This document shows positions 8,952 to 17,015 of a stretch of 64,000 nucleotides of DNA, one piece after another. The DNA is taken from positions 124,001 to 188,000 of the forward strand of contig JBNKTC010000006.1 in assembly GCA_050297855.1 (NCBI GenBank), given 5' to 3'. The notes beneath the pieces were generated by a model. That model did no database searches. It was not told the origin of the DNA and saw nothing but the letters and a program-made list of their open reading frames with translations. The DNA comes from SZUA-545 sp050297855. Its GTDB lineage: Bacteria > Campylobacterota > Campylobacteria > Campylobacterales > SZUA-545. The translations under genes and the position numbers were made by a program. Within the stretch, counting starts at the first letter, position 1. The number at the start of each line of letters is the position of its first letter.

Positions 8952-11776
8952 TGGATAAAATTTCGATTATCGGTGCGCGGGAGAACAATCTCAAAAACAT
9001 CAACCTGACGATTCCCAAAAACAAGCTGGTCGTTTTGACCGGACTCTCGGGAAGCGGGAAGAGTACCCTTGCCTTTGACACCCTTTACGCCGAAGGGCAG
9101 CGCCGCTATATCGAATCCCTCTCCAGCTATGCCAGACAGTTCCTTGACCGCGTCGGAAAGCCCGATGTGGATAAGATCGAAGGGCTGACCCCGGCCATCG
9201 CCATCGACCAGAAGACCACCTCCAAAAACCCCCGTTCCACCGTCGGGACCATTACCGAGATCTACGACTACCTGCGGCTCCTTTACGCCCGGGTCGGTAC
9301 CCAGCACTGCCACCTCTGCGGCAAGCCGATCAGCCAGATGAGCGCCAGCGATATCATCGCCGAGATCCTGAAGCTCCCCGACGGGGCGAAGTGTGTGATC
9401 ATGGCGCCCCTGGTCAAGGAGAAGAAGGGGAGTTTCCACGACCTGCTCGAGAGCCTGAGCCAGAAGGGGTACGTGCGTGCGATGATCGACGGCGTCATGG
9501 TGCGCCTGGACGAGGAGATCGAACTCTCCAAGACCAAAAAGCACACGATCAAGGCGGTGATCGACCGGGTCGTGATCAAGGAAGAGAACCGCGAGCGTCT
9601 GGCATCCGACGTGGAACGCTCCCTTAAAGAGAGCTACGGCGAAGTGGAAGTGGAGATCGCCAACTACGAAGAGCTGGGTCTGCCCAGCGGCCATGTCCAC
9701 TACTCCGAGCACCTTGCCTGCTTTGACTGTAAGGTAAGTTTCGAACCCCTCGAACCCCTCGCATTCTCCTTCAACTCCCCCAAGGGGGCGTGCCAGGTCT
9801 GCGACGGGCTGGGGATCCGCTATACGCTGGACCTGACCAAGATCATCGACGAGCACCTGCCCATTGAGAAAGGGGCGGTGAAGATCCTCTACGGGTTTAA
9901 CAAAAGCTACTATTTCAACCTTCTCAAGGGCTTCTGTGAGGCCAATGATATCGATATTGCTGTGCCGTTTGAAGAGCTGGAGGAGTACCAGAAGAAGGCG
10001 ATCCTCCACGGCAACCCCGAAGATGTCACCTTCACGTGGAAGAACCATAAACTGACCAAGCGCTTCGAAGGGGTGATCAAGATCGCCTACGAGATGTTTA
10101 AGGATGAAAAAGAGCTCAACGAATACATGAGTGAAAAGGTGTGCGACGCCTGTAACGGACACCGGCTGCGGCCCGAGTCCCTGGCGGTCAGGGTGGCCGA
10201 CCACGGGATCGCGGACGTCATCGACATGGCGATCGAAGAGAGCTACCGTTTTTTCGAGGACGAGGACCTGACCGGGCGTTTTGCCTATCTTAATTCCCAG
10301 CAGAAGATGATCGCCACTCCGATCCTTAAGGAGATCCGCGAACGGCTTTTTTTCCTTTTTGACGTGGGGCTGGGGTACCTCTCCCTCTCCCGTGACGCCC
10401 GATCCATTTCCGGCGGGGAGGCGCAGCGTATCCGGATCGCCAGCCAGATCGGGAGCGGCCTGACGGGGGTCATGTATGTCCTGGACGAACCCTCCATCGG
10501 CCTGCACGAACGGGATACGATGAAGCTGATCCGGACACTCAAAAACCTCCAGTCCAAAGGAAACAGCGTCATCGTCGTCGAGCATGACAAGGAGACGATC
10601 GAGAGTGCGGACTTTATCGTCGATATCGGTCCGGGAGCCGGGAAGTTCGGCGGGGATGTCGTCTTCGCCGGGACCAAGGAGGAGCTTTATGCGAGCAAGA
10701 CACTCACATCCGACTATCTGACCGAGCGCAAGAAGATCGAGTATTTCTACCGCCGTCCCCAGGAGAACTGGATCGAGATCAAGAACGTCACGATCAATAA
10801 TATTAAAGACCTAAGCGTCAAGATCCCGCTGAACAACTTCGTCGCCATCACGGGCGTTTCGGGAAGCGGGAAGAGCTCGCTTATCCTCCAGACCCTGCTG
10901 CCCGTGGCACGCGAACTGCTCAACCACGCCAGAAAGGTCAAGAAGGTCCAGGGCGTGGAGATCGAGGGGCTGGAACAGCTGGATAAGGTGATCTACCTCG
11001 ACCAGACACCCATCGGCCGGACGCCAAGAAGTATCCCTGCCACCTATACGGGGATGATGGACGATATCCGGGACCTCTTTACCAAGACGAAGGAGGCGCA
11101 GATCCGCGGCTATACGGTCGGACGGTTCAGTTTTAATATGAAAGGCGGGCGCTGCGAGAAGTGCCAGGGGGAAGGGCAGATCAAGATCGAGATGCACTTC
11201 CTGCCCGATGTCATGGTCAAGTGTGACGCCTGTAACGGCCACCGCTACAATGCCCAGACGCTGGAAGTCCTCTACAAGGGGAAAAACATCTCCGACGTGC
11301 TCAACATGAGCGTGGACGAGGCGCACGACTTTTTTAAAGCGCACCCCAAGATCCACGCCAAACTCAAGACCCTCAAAGACGTGGGGCTTGGCTATATTAC
11401 CCTGGGGCAGAACGCCACGACCCTCTCAGGCGGTGAGGCGCAGCGGATCAAGCTCTCCAAAGAGCTCAGCCGAAAAGACACGGGTAAGACGCTCTATGTC
11501 CTGGACGAACCGACGACGGGGCTCCACTTCGCCGATGTGGATAAGCTGACAAAGGTCCTGCACAACCTGACGGAACTGGGTAACAGCCTGATCGTCATCG
11601 AGCACAATCTCGACGTGATCAAAAATGCCGACTACATCATCGATATCGGCCCCGACGGCGGAAGCAAAGGGGGTGAGGTGGTCGATACCGGTACGCCCGA
11701 AACGGTGGCCGAGAAGTACAAAGAGACCCGGAGCTACACGGGTGAATACCTCGTCAAAGAGCTAAAGAAGCGATAA
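8951..11776 (+). CDS. uvrA: Excinuclease ABC subunit A
   Basis: A 941-residue DNA damage sensor of nucleotide excision repair that loads UvrB. There are two ABC ATPase modules with Walker A motifs GLSGSGKSTL (about residue 31) and GVSGSGKSSL (about 634), each with an ABC signature (SISGGEAQR, TLSGGEAQR) and Walker B (YVLDEPS, YVLDEPT). Zinc-module cysteine pairs are visible: CHLCGKP, CFDCK, CQVCDG, CDACNGH, and CEKCQGEG with CDACNGHRYN. Length is normal for the family. It is tightly coupled to the TauE-type gene upstream (TAATG). Confidence 0.98.
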   Translation: MDKISIIGARENNLKNINLTIPKNKLVVLTGLSGSGKSTLAFDTLYAEGQRRYIESLSSYARQFLDRVGKPDVDKIEGLTPAIAIDQKTTSKNPRSTVGTITEIYDYLRLLYARVGTQHCHLCGKPISQMSASDIIAEILKLPDGAKCVIMAPLVKEKKGSFHDLLESLSQKGYVRAMIDGVMVRLDEEIELSKTKKHTIKAVIDRVVIKEENRERLASDVERSLKESYGEVEVEIANYEELGLPSGHVHYSEHLACFDCKVSFEPLEPLAFSFNSPKGACQVCDGLGIRYTLDLTKIIDEHLPIEKGAVKILYGFNKSYYFNLLKGFCEANDIDIAVPFEELEEYQKKAILHGNPEDVTFTWKNHKLTKRFEGVIKIAYEMFKDEKELNEYMSEKVCDACNGHRLRPESLAVRVADHGIADVIDMAIEESYRFFEDEDLTGRFAYLNSQQKMIATPILKEIRERLFFLFDVGLGYLSLSRDARSISGGEAQRIRIASQIGSGLTGVMYVLDEPSIGLHERDTMKLIRTLKNLQSKGNSVIVVEHDKETIESADFIVDIGPGAGKFGGDVVFAGTKEELYASKTLTSDYLTERKKIEYFYRRPQENWIEIKNVTINNIKDLSVKIPLNNFVAITGVSGSGKSSLILQTLLPVARELLNHARKVKKVQGVEIEGLEQLDKVIYLDQTPIGRTPRSIPATYTGMMDDIRDLFTKTKEAQIRGYTVGRFSFNMKGGRCEKCQGEGQIKIEMHFLPDVMVKCDACNGHRYNAQTLEVLYKGKNISDVLNMSVDEAHDFFKAHPKIHAKLKTLKDVGLGYITLGQNATTLSGGEAQRIKLSKELSRKDTGKTLYVLDEPTTGLHFADVDKLTKVLHNLTELGNSLIVIEHNLDVIKNADYIIDIGPDGGSKGGEVVDTGTPETVAEKYKETRSYTGEYLVKELKKR

Positions 11777-11782
11777 GTTATA

Positions 11783-11930
11783 CTTTCGCAGTAATTGCTG
11801 GGAAGCGTGCCCAAAGCAATATAGAAGATAATCTTCTGCTGCGAAAGCAGCTAGCTTCAGTGCCGTGAAACTTCGCAGCAAAGCAAGGACACAGCGGCGA
11901 GCGTAGTCGAAGGAGCTTTTGCTCCTTTGT
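11783..11930 (+). repeat. Structured intergenic element, copy A
   Basis: Non-coding DNA packed with stem-loops. ATTGCT/AGCAAT (11794-11799/11815-11820) encloses GGG/CCC. GAAGAT/ATCTTC is at 11824-11836. GCTGC-GAAA-GCAGC is at 11838-11851, a GNRA-type loop. AAGGAGC/GCTCCTT is at 11910-11927, like a weak terminator. CTTTCGCAG (11783-11791) can also pair perfectly with CTGCGAAAG (11839-11847), giving a competing fold. The boxes AGCTTCAGTGCC (11853-11864) and AGCGGCGAGCGTA (11893-11905) recur in the same order in copy B near 44.8 kb. Confidence 0.6.
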
Positions 11931-11956
11931 CGTTAAATATAAGGAGAGTAGGGGTA

Positions 11957-12298
11957 ATGAAGCAGATTGTAGTGTTGGTATTGATGGCGGGAGCTCTTTT
12001 TGCCGAGTGGGAGAACGCCTACGGATACGGCAGCAGTATCGCCAAACCGAACCAGAAGATGGACTATAACCGGGAGTTCCATAAAAGCATCGACGAGGGG
12101 TCGATCTATGACGAAAGTATGAAAAACCCGATGTCCCCGATGATGGTCGAGGAGGAGGACCGGATGATGAAACCCTCTTCCAGAGAGAAGAACAACTACA
12201 AAAAAAATACGGGGAACTTCTTCTACAGCACCAACAAACGCGACTACTACCGCGAGGATGCCAAACCGTATAAAAAATTCCCCACGACCGATTTCTGA
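11957..12298 (+). CDS. Small exported protein of unknown function
   Basis: A 113-residue protein with a clear signal peptide (MKQIVVLVLMAGALFA, probable cut after residue 16) and a hydrophilic, lysine-, methionine- and tyrosine-rich mature part with no family I recognise. The start ATG at 11957 follows AAGGAGAGTAGGGG; upstream in-frame codons fall in the structured intergenic element. The stop TGA overlaps the crcB start codon (TGATG), so the two genes are probably co-translated. A periplasmic location is inferred from the signal peptide alone. Confidence 0.7.
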   Translation: MKQIVVLVLMAGALFAEWENAYGYGSSIAKPNQKMDYNREFHKSIDEGSIYDESMKNPMSPMMVEEEDRMMKPSSREKNNYKKNTGNFFYSTNKRDYYREDAKPYKKFPTTDF

Positions 12299-12684
12299 TG
12301 CATCCGTTCCTCTACGTCGGCCTGGGCGGAGCACTGGGGGCGGTCTGCCGCTACTGGGTGGTGATGTTTTTTGCCGAACACTGGCTGGCGCGTTACCACT
12401 TCGCCACGCTGCTGGTGAATATCATCGGCTCGTTTATCATGCTCTTTTTTATGACGCTGTTTATGTATAAGTTTTCGTTCCCCCTCTCTATCCGGCTCTT
12501 TTTTGCCGCCGGTTTCCTGGGGAGTTTTACGACCTTCTCCACCTTCAGCTACGAGACGATCCACCTTTTTGAGAACGGCGAGGTTCTTAAGGCGCTGGGA
12601 AATATCCTGCTGAACAATGTCGGTGCGATCGGGGCGGGTTTTGCCGGTTTTTACCTGGCGAAACTGATCGCACATCCCGCCTGA
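12298..12684 (+). CDS. crcB: Fluoride channel CrcB/Fluc
   Basis: A 128-residue, four-helix membrane protein. GGALGAVCRYW near the N-terminus, LLVNIIGSF in helix 2 and GFLGSFTTFSTFSYE in helix 3 are the Fluc signatures, the last containing the phenylalanines and polar track of the fluoride pore. These proteins form dual-topology homodimers and release cytoplasmic fluoride. I see no fluoride riboswitch upstream; the gene is instead coupled to the small exported protein before it. Confidence 0.93.
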   Translation: MHPFLYVGLGGALGAVCRYWVVMFFAEHWLARYHFATLLVNIIGSFIMLFFMTLFMYKFSFPLSIRLFFAAGFLGSFTTFSTFSYETIHLFENGEVLKALGNILLNNVGAIGAGFAGFYLAKLIAHPA

Positions 12685-12766
12685 AAGAAGGAAAACAGTT
12701 CGGAACCTTAAGGCACCGTTTAATGCATCTTGATCATAATAGGTGCACGTGAATAAAAGGTAGCCC

Positions 12767-13006
12767 ATGTTCCTCTGTTCCCGATGTGAAGTATTCGGCC
12801 GCTGTTCCGATCTGCCGATCAAGATGGAGAAGATCTCCAAGATCATGATCCGCAAATCACTCGGCGTGACCGACAAAACGATCCTATACGGCGACTGCTG
12901 TATGTCCCGGGAGTACCGGGACCGTCTTTCGGATATCGAGATGACACTTGATGAGATAGACGGCGAACTGGAGAAGGCATTGCCCTATTGCCTGTTTAAA
13001 CAATAA
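12767..13006 (+). CDS. Small cysteine-rich protein of unknown function
   Basis: A 79-residue acidic protein with seven cysteine positions arranged as CSRC, then GRC near residue 13, then DCC near 44-45 and a final PYC. The spacing suggests metal or Fe-S binding, but I do not recognise the family. AAAAGGTAG precedes the ATG. It is followed after 10 bp by another small unknown gene and then by a nuclease gene, probably in one transcript. Confidence 0.6.
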   Translation: MFLCSRCEVFGRCSDLPIKMEKISKIMIRKSLGVTDKTILYGDCCMSREYRDRLSDIEMTLDEIDGELEKALPYCLFKQ

Positions 13007-13016
13007 GAGGAGAGAA

Positions 13017-13316
13017 ATGGAAAAAGTAATGGAGTGGTTGGGCGCCGTGCTCAACAACCAGAAGATCAGCGGGGTCAACTATGACGATCCCGAACAGAAA
13101 GAGGCGATCCGCCTGCTGCGCGAGTGCAATATCATCGATCGTATCGAAGGAGATGTGTTCGCCCTGCACCCCGAGTTAAAGAGCCGTTTTGCGGAAGCGG
13201 AGAAGATCCTCTCCATCCACGAGAAACTGGCCATCATCAAAGAGACGTTTCAGAAGAGCCCCTTTGCCACTTCGCCGGCCAAAAGCGAACTATTGAAGAT
13301 TATCAACCAGATATAA
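13017..13316 (+). CDS. Hypothetical 99-residue protein
   Basis: A mostly helical, soluble protein with no recognised domain. AGGAGAG lies just upstream of the ATG, and the stop codon is one base before the start of the nuclease gene, so it is probably in the same operon as its two neighbours. Codon use is like that of the surrounding genes. No signal peptide or membrane helix is seen. Confidence 0.65.
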   Translation: MEKVMEWLGAVLNNQKISGVNYDDPEQKEAIRLLRECNIIDRIEGDVFALHPELKSRFAEAEKILSIHEKLAIIKETFQKSPFATSPAKSELLKIINQI

Positions 13317-13317
13317 G

Positions 13318-14145
13318 ATGCGTCCGTTTTCGTTTAATCTTTTCCGCCTGTTTATAAGGTATCCAAGGCTGCTGATCGCAGCAGCTGCCCTTGGGGGGCT
13401 CTTGTATGCCTATGAAGTGATCGTGGCACGCCCGGCCATGGTCTATATGGGTGTCCCGTCTGCCCGCGACGGGGGCTACGCGACCTGGACACGCATCTTC
13501 CGCAACGAAGGGTATATGACCGGCTACTCCGACCTGAGGGGAAATCCGCTCTGGGTCGTCTACCGTCTGAAAACGATCCCAAAAAATGCCCCGCGCCATA
13601 AACGGCCGGGCGGTTTTTATGCCGACTGGCGCAGCATCACACATATCTCGAGCTCCGATTACACCCGCAGCGGGTATGACCGCGGTCATATGGCTCCCAA
13701 CTACGCCATCAGCCGTCTCTACGGGAAGGGTGCCCAGCAGGAGACCTTCCTGATGACCAATATCGTACCCCAGAAGCCCGACCTCAACCAACGCGTCTGG
13801 CAGAAGCTCGAAGAGCGCGAGGCGTCACGCTATGCCAGGCGTTTCCGTGAACTATGGGTCTATACCGGTCCTCTCTTCGACCGGGAGATCACCCGTCTGA
13901 AGAGCGCATGGCGGGTCGAGGTCCCCGATGCCTTTTATAAGGTGTACGCCGGGATCGATCACGGCGGCCATCCGCACCTGCTCGCCTTTATTATCCCCCA
14001 GGATGTGCGGGGCAACGAGAAGCCCGAGCGTTTTTTGACGACGGTCGACCGGGTCGAAGCGCTAAGCGGATTTGATTTTTTCCACGAGCTTGACGATCTA
14101 CTGGAAGAAAGACTCGAGTCGGAGGTCCGCTACGCCGCATGGTGA
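13318..14145 (+). CDS. DNA/RNA non-specific endonuclease (NucA/EndoG family)
   Basis: A 275-residue beta-beta-alpha-metal nuclease. The motif DRGHMAPN (D121 to N128, catalytic H124) is intact, and the downstream NIVPQKPDLNQRVWQKLE contains the metal-binding asparagine region typical of the family. A hydrophobic segment near residues 18-32 should anchor it to, or export it across, the inner membrane, so the catalytic domain is likely periplasmic. Homologues degrade DNA and RNA for nutrients or during DNA uptake. Which role applies here is not visible. It follows two small unknown genes without a gap. Confidence 0.9.
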   Translation: MRPFSFNLFRLFIRYPRLLIAAAALGGLLYAYEVIVARPAMVYMGVPSARDGGYATWTRIFRNEGYMTGYSDLRGNPLWVVYRLKTIPKNAPRHKRPGGFYADWRSITHISSSDYTRSGYDRGHMAPNYAISRLYGKGAQQETFLMTNIVPQKPDLNQRVWQKLEEREASRYARRFRELWVYTGPLFDREITRLKSAWRVEVPDAFYKVYAGIDHGGHPHLLAFIIPQDVRGNEKPERFLTTVDRVEALSGFDFFHELDDLLEERLESEVRYAAW

Positions 14146-14242
14146 CTGGCTGTTGACAAGGGAACGTTAAACTTGTTTTTTTATTAAATTGTGCTACGCT
14201 ATGTTAAGAAGATATAAGAATTTTTGACTTAAAGGTTGGGGA

Positions 14243-16846
14243 ATGTCAAAAATCAAAAAAGTCCAGGTCTCCAAGGGGATCAGCTGGGTAGAGATACCGG
14301 AAGCGGAAGTCTATATCCAGTGCGGCTGTCCCGCCGACAGTGTCAAACACCTGATGAAACGCGGTCTTATCGTCACGACCGAGCTGAACGGAACCTCCTT
14401 CGAGACCGGCCCCAACGCCATTCTCCTTTCCGATGTGATGCTCCAAAACGGAAACTTCTCCAACCTCGCCGAATTCCCCGTCCTCCAGATGCTCTACCGG
14501 CAGGGTATGATCATCCCCGGCCACCCAAACAATACCGGAGAAAAACCGATCCTGATGGGTCTAAAAGAGCAGATCAGTGCCCAGATGCGCTACATCTACC
14601 GCGGCAATTACGGCCTTATCTCCAAAGAGGAACTCCTGGAAACAGGTATCAGTGAGGAGATGGCCGAAGAGATGATGCAGATGAAGCTCAAGTTCGCTTT
14701 CGGGGAGATCAAAGAGTCGCGCGAACTGCTCGATACACTGATCGTCGGGAGCGAGCGGCGCGAGATCAAAAACGGCGTCTTTATCAAACGGCTGGGTCTC
14801 AACCGCTACGAGATCGATTATGAAGGCGAGACGACGAACGTCGACATCAACCTGGGTCCCGACGAGAACTACGAGACGCCGTATCCCCTGGGCTTTTACG
14901 ATATCAGACGGGAGTATTTCGGGGTCATCCACTCCGGGGAGGGGGACGGCTGGGATATCAACCGCCCCTGTATGTCCAGCATCGTCATGTTCCAGGGAAA
15001 GATCTACCTGATTGATGCGGGACCCAATATCGTCGCGTCGCTGAACGCCCTGGGGATCGGGGTCAACGAGATCGAGGGGATCTTCCACACCCACGCCCAT
15101 GACGACCATTTCGCGGGGTTGACGACCCTGATGCGGGCCGACCACAAGATCAAGTACTACGCCACAAAGCTGGTACGCATGTCGGTGACCAAGAAACTCT
15201 CCGCACTTCTCTCCTTCGAAGAGGACAATATCAGCAACTACTTCGATATCGTGGACCTGGAGTTTGACCAGTGGAACGATATCCAGGGGCTGGAGGTCAA
15301 GCCGCTCTTTTCACCCCATCCCGTGGAGACCAACCTCTTTGTCTTCCGGACACTCTGGGAAGACGGCTACATGACCTATGCCCACCTGGCCGATATATGC
15401 TCCCTGGACGTCCTGGAGGGGATGGTCAAGGAGAACGAAAAAGGGGAGGGGATATCCCGGGGGCTTTACGAGAAAGTCAAGGAGGACTATGCTGTCAAGG
15501 CCAATCTCAAAAAGATCGATATCGGTGGCGGTCTGATCCACGGAAACGCGGAGGATTTCCGGCGGGACGACTCCTATAAACTGGTCCTGGCCCACACCTC
15601 AAATGCCCTGACCAACAAACAAAAAGAGATCGGCTCGGGGGCGACCTTCGGGGTCGTGGACGTGATGATCCCGGACTACCAGGACTATGCCAGACGGAAT
15701 GCCTACTATTTCCTGCGCTCCTATTTTCCCAACCTCCCCGACCACAAGCTGCGGATCCTGATCAACAACCACATCCTTACCTACAACTCCGAGACGATCC
15801 TGCTCAAAGAGGGGGAGGTGAGCCAGAACATCTACCTGCTGCTGACGGGGAACGTGGAGATGATCAGCTCCAAAAACGCCACCCACTGTCAGCTCACATC
15901 CGGAGCCCTTATCGGCGAGCTCTCGGGCAGCTACGGGGAACCTTCCTCCCAGACCTACCGTGCCACCAGTTTCGTCCAGGTGCTTAACATCCCCATCAGT
16001 CTCTATATCCCCTTCATCAAGGAGAACGACCTCTACTCCAATATCAAAAAGCTCCAGGGGCGCCGCGATTTCCTGCAAAAAAGCTGGCTCTTCGGGGATT
16101 CGGTCTCGACGATCGTCCTGAACAAGGTAGCCCAGAACATGCAGATCATCACGATCGGCAAGGGGGAGGTGGTCCTGCGGGAGAAAAACAGCGACCTCTA
16201 CCTGATCGAAAGCGGAAGCGTCAAGCGCTACCTGGGGCCGGATTACGAGGAGAACCTCGGCAAAGGCGACTTTTTCGGGGAAGAGACGGCGATCTTTAAC
16301 ACCCCGTCGCTCTTCAGGGTCAAGACGGCCGAACCGACGGTGCTCTATGTGATCCCCGGCAATATACTGCACGAGATCCCGATCGTCCACTGGAAGCTCT
16401 TTGAGACCTACGAGCGGCGCAAGAGCGTGCTGTTAAGCTCCAAGCTGAACCTGAGCCCTGTCTTCCAGTGGAAAGAGGAGTATGCGGTCCACAACAGCAA
16501 GATCGATGCGCAGCACCAGAAGCTGCTGGAGATGGCCAATATCATCTACAATGCCGTGGAGCAGAAAAAAGACAGCGAGGTGATCGAGGATGCCCTCTAC
16601 TTCCTGGTCAACTACACCAAGGTCCATTTCCATGACGAAGAGACACTGATGGCGCGTGTCGAGGAGAAGGCGGAGTTCGAGCGTCATAAGAAGAAACATG
16701 AGGCTTTCTGCAAAAAAGTTTCGGAGCTTAAAGAGATGTTCCATGACGGGGATCCCAATATTTCCGGGGAGCTGATGGATTTTCTTAAAAAGTGGATTAT
16801 CAACCATATACTGAGTGAGACGGCTCGCGCCAAAGAAGCGGAATAA
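14243..16846 (+). CDS. Metallo-beta-lactamase / tandem CNB / hemerythrin fusion protein
   Basis: An 867-residue soluble multidomain protein. Residues 1-230 are an uncharacterised N-terminal region. About 240-480 is a metallo-beta-lactamase fold with HAHDDH (H284-H289) and further histidines and an aspartate in order (FSPHPVE, YAHLADI, LAHTS). About 505-600 and 625-715 are two cyclic-nucleotide-binding-like beta-roll domains (LKEGEVSQNIYLLLTG; LIESGSVKRYLG and GKGDFFGEE). About 740-860 is a bacteriohemerythrin with IDAQH, HFHDEE and HKKKH ligand motifs. In the last helix NHILSET carries T/E where the usual HIxxxD iron-ligand aspartate is expected. A redox- or oxygen-responsive enzyme is likely (inference). 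It stands alone. Confidence 0.88.
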   Translation: MSKIKKVQVSKGISWVEIPEAEVYIQCGCPADSVKHLMKRGLIVTTELNGTSFETGPNAILLSDVMLQNGNFSNLAEFPVLQMLYRQGMIIPGHPNNTGEKPILMGLKEQISAQMRYIYRGNYGLISKEELLETGISEEMAEEMMQMKLKFAFGEIKESRELLDTLIVGSERREIKNGVFIKRLGLNRYEIDYEGETTNVDINLGPDENYETPYPLGFYDIRREYFGVIHSGEGDGWDINRPCMSSIVMFQGKIYLIDAGPNIVASLNALGIGVNEIEGIFHTHAHDDHFAGLTTLMRADHKIKYYATKLVRMSVTKKLSALLSFEEDNISNYFDIVDLEFDQWNDIQGLEVKPLFSPHPVETNLFVFRTLWEDGYMTYAHLADICSLDVLEGMVKENEKGEGISRGLYEKVKEDYAVKANLKKIDIGGGLIHGNAEDFRRDDSYKLVLAHTSNALTNKQKEIGSGATFGVVDVMIPDYQDYARRNAYYFLRSYFPNLPDHKLRILINNHILTYNSETILLKEGEVSQNIYLLLTGNVEMISSKNATHCQLTSGALIGELSGSYGEPSSQTYRATSFVQVLNIPISLYIPFIKENDLYSNIKKLQGRRDFLQKSWLFGDSVSTIVLNKVAQNMQIITIGKGEVVLREKNSDLYLIESGSVKRYLGPDYEENLGKGDFFGEETAIFNTPSLFRVKTAEPTVLYVIPGNILHEIPIVHWKLFETYERRKSVLLSSKLNLSPVFQWKEEYAVHNSKIDAQHQKLLEMANIIYNAVEQKKDSEVIEDALYFLVNYTKVHFHDEETLMARVEEKAEFERHKKKHEAFCKKVSELKEMFHDGDPNISGELMDFLKKWIINHILSETARAKEAE

Positions 16847-16860
16847 AGATTACTTGTATG

Positions 16861-16936
16861 TGGAGCTGGTGAAGGGACTTGAACCCCCGACCTGCTGATT
16901 ACAAATCAGCTGCTCTACCAACTGAGCTACACCAGC
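16861..16936 (-). tRNA. trnT: tRNA-Thr (anticodon UGU)
   Basis: The complement strand reads GCTGGTGTAGCTCAGTTGG at the 5' end, with the TTCAAGT T-loop and an encoded 3' CCA. A cloverleaf folds with 7 bp acceptor and 5 bp anticodon stems. Counting from the 5' end, positions 34-36 are TGT, giving tRNA-Thr for ACA/ACG codons. It lies downstream of nusA on the same strand with its own -10 element. Confidence 0.96.
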
Positions 16937-16954
16937 GTTCTGAAAAGTGATGGA

Positions 16955-16960
16955 ATTCTA
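16955..16960 (-). promoter_or_regulatory. -10 element for tRNA-Thr
   Basis: TAGAAT on the minus strand, about 18 bp before the first tRNA base. No good -35 match is visible, which is common for this phylum. Confidence 0.4.
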
Positions 16961-16991
16961 CACTGAAACTGTTAAAAAAGAGATAAGAGCA

Positions 16992-17015
16992 GAGCCCCGA
17001 AGGGCCCGTTTTTTT
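16992..17015. terminator. Bidirectional terminator at the nusA 3' end
   Basis: A stem of about 6 bp (GAGCCC / GGGCCC) with a CGAA loop is followed on the plus strand by seven T (17009-17015). On the minus strand the same stem ends in a T-rich tract, so it can also end nusA. The T-run contains the nusA stop codon. Confidence 0.6.

Noticed and set aside
8948..10585. Minus-strand open frame antisense to uvrA
   Set aside because: It is a codon-bias shadow; the uvrA motifs on the plus strand are complete.
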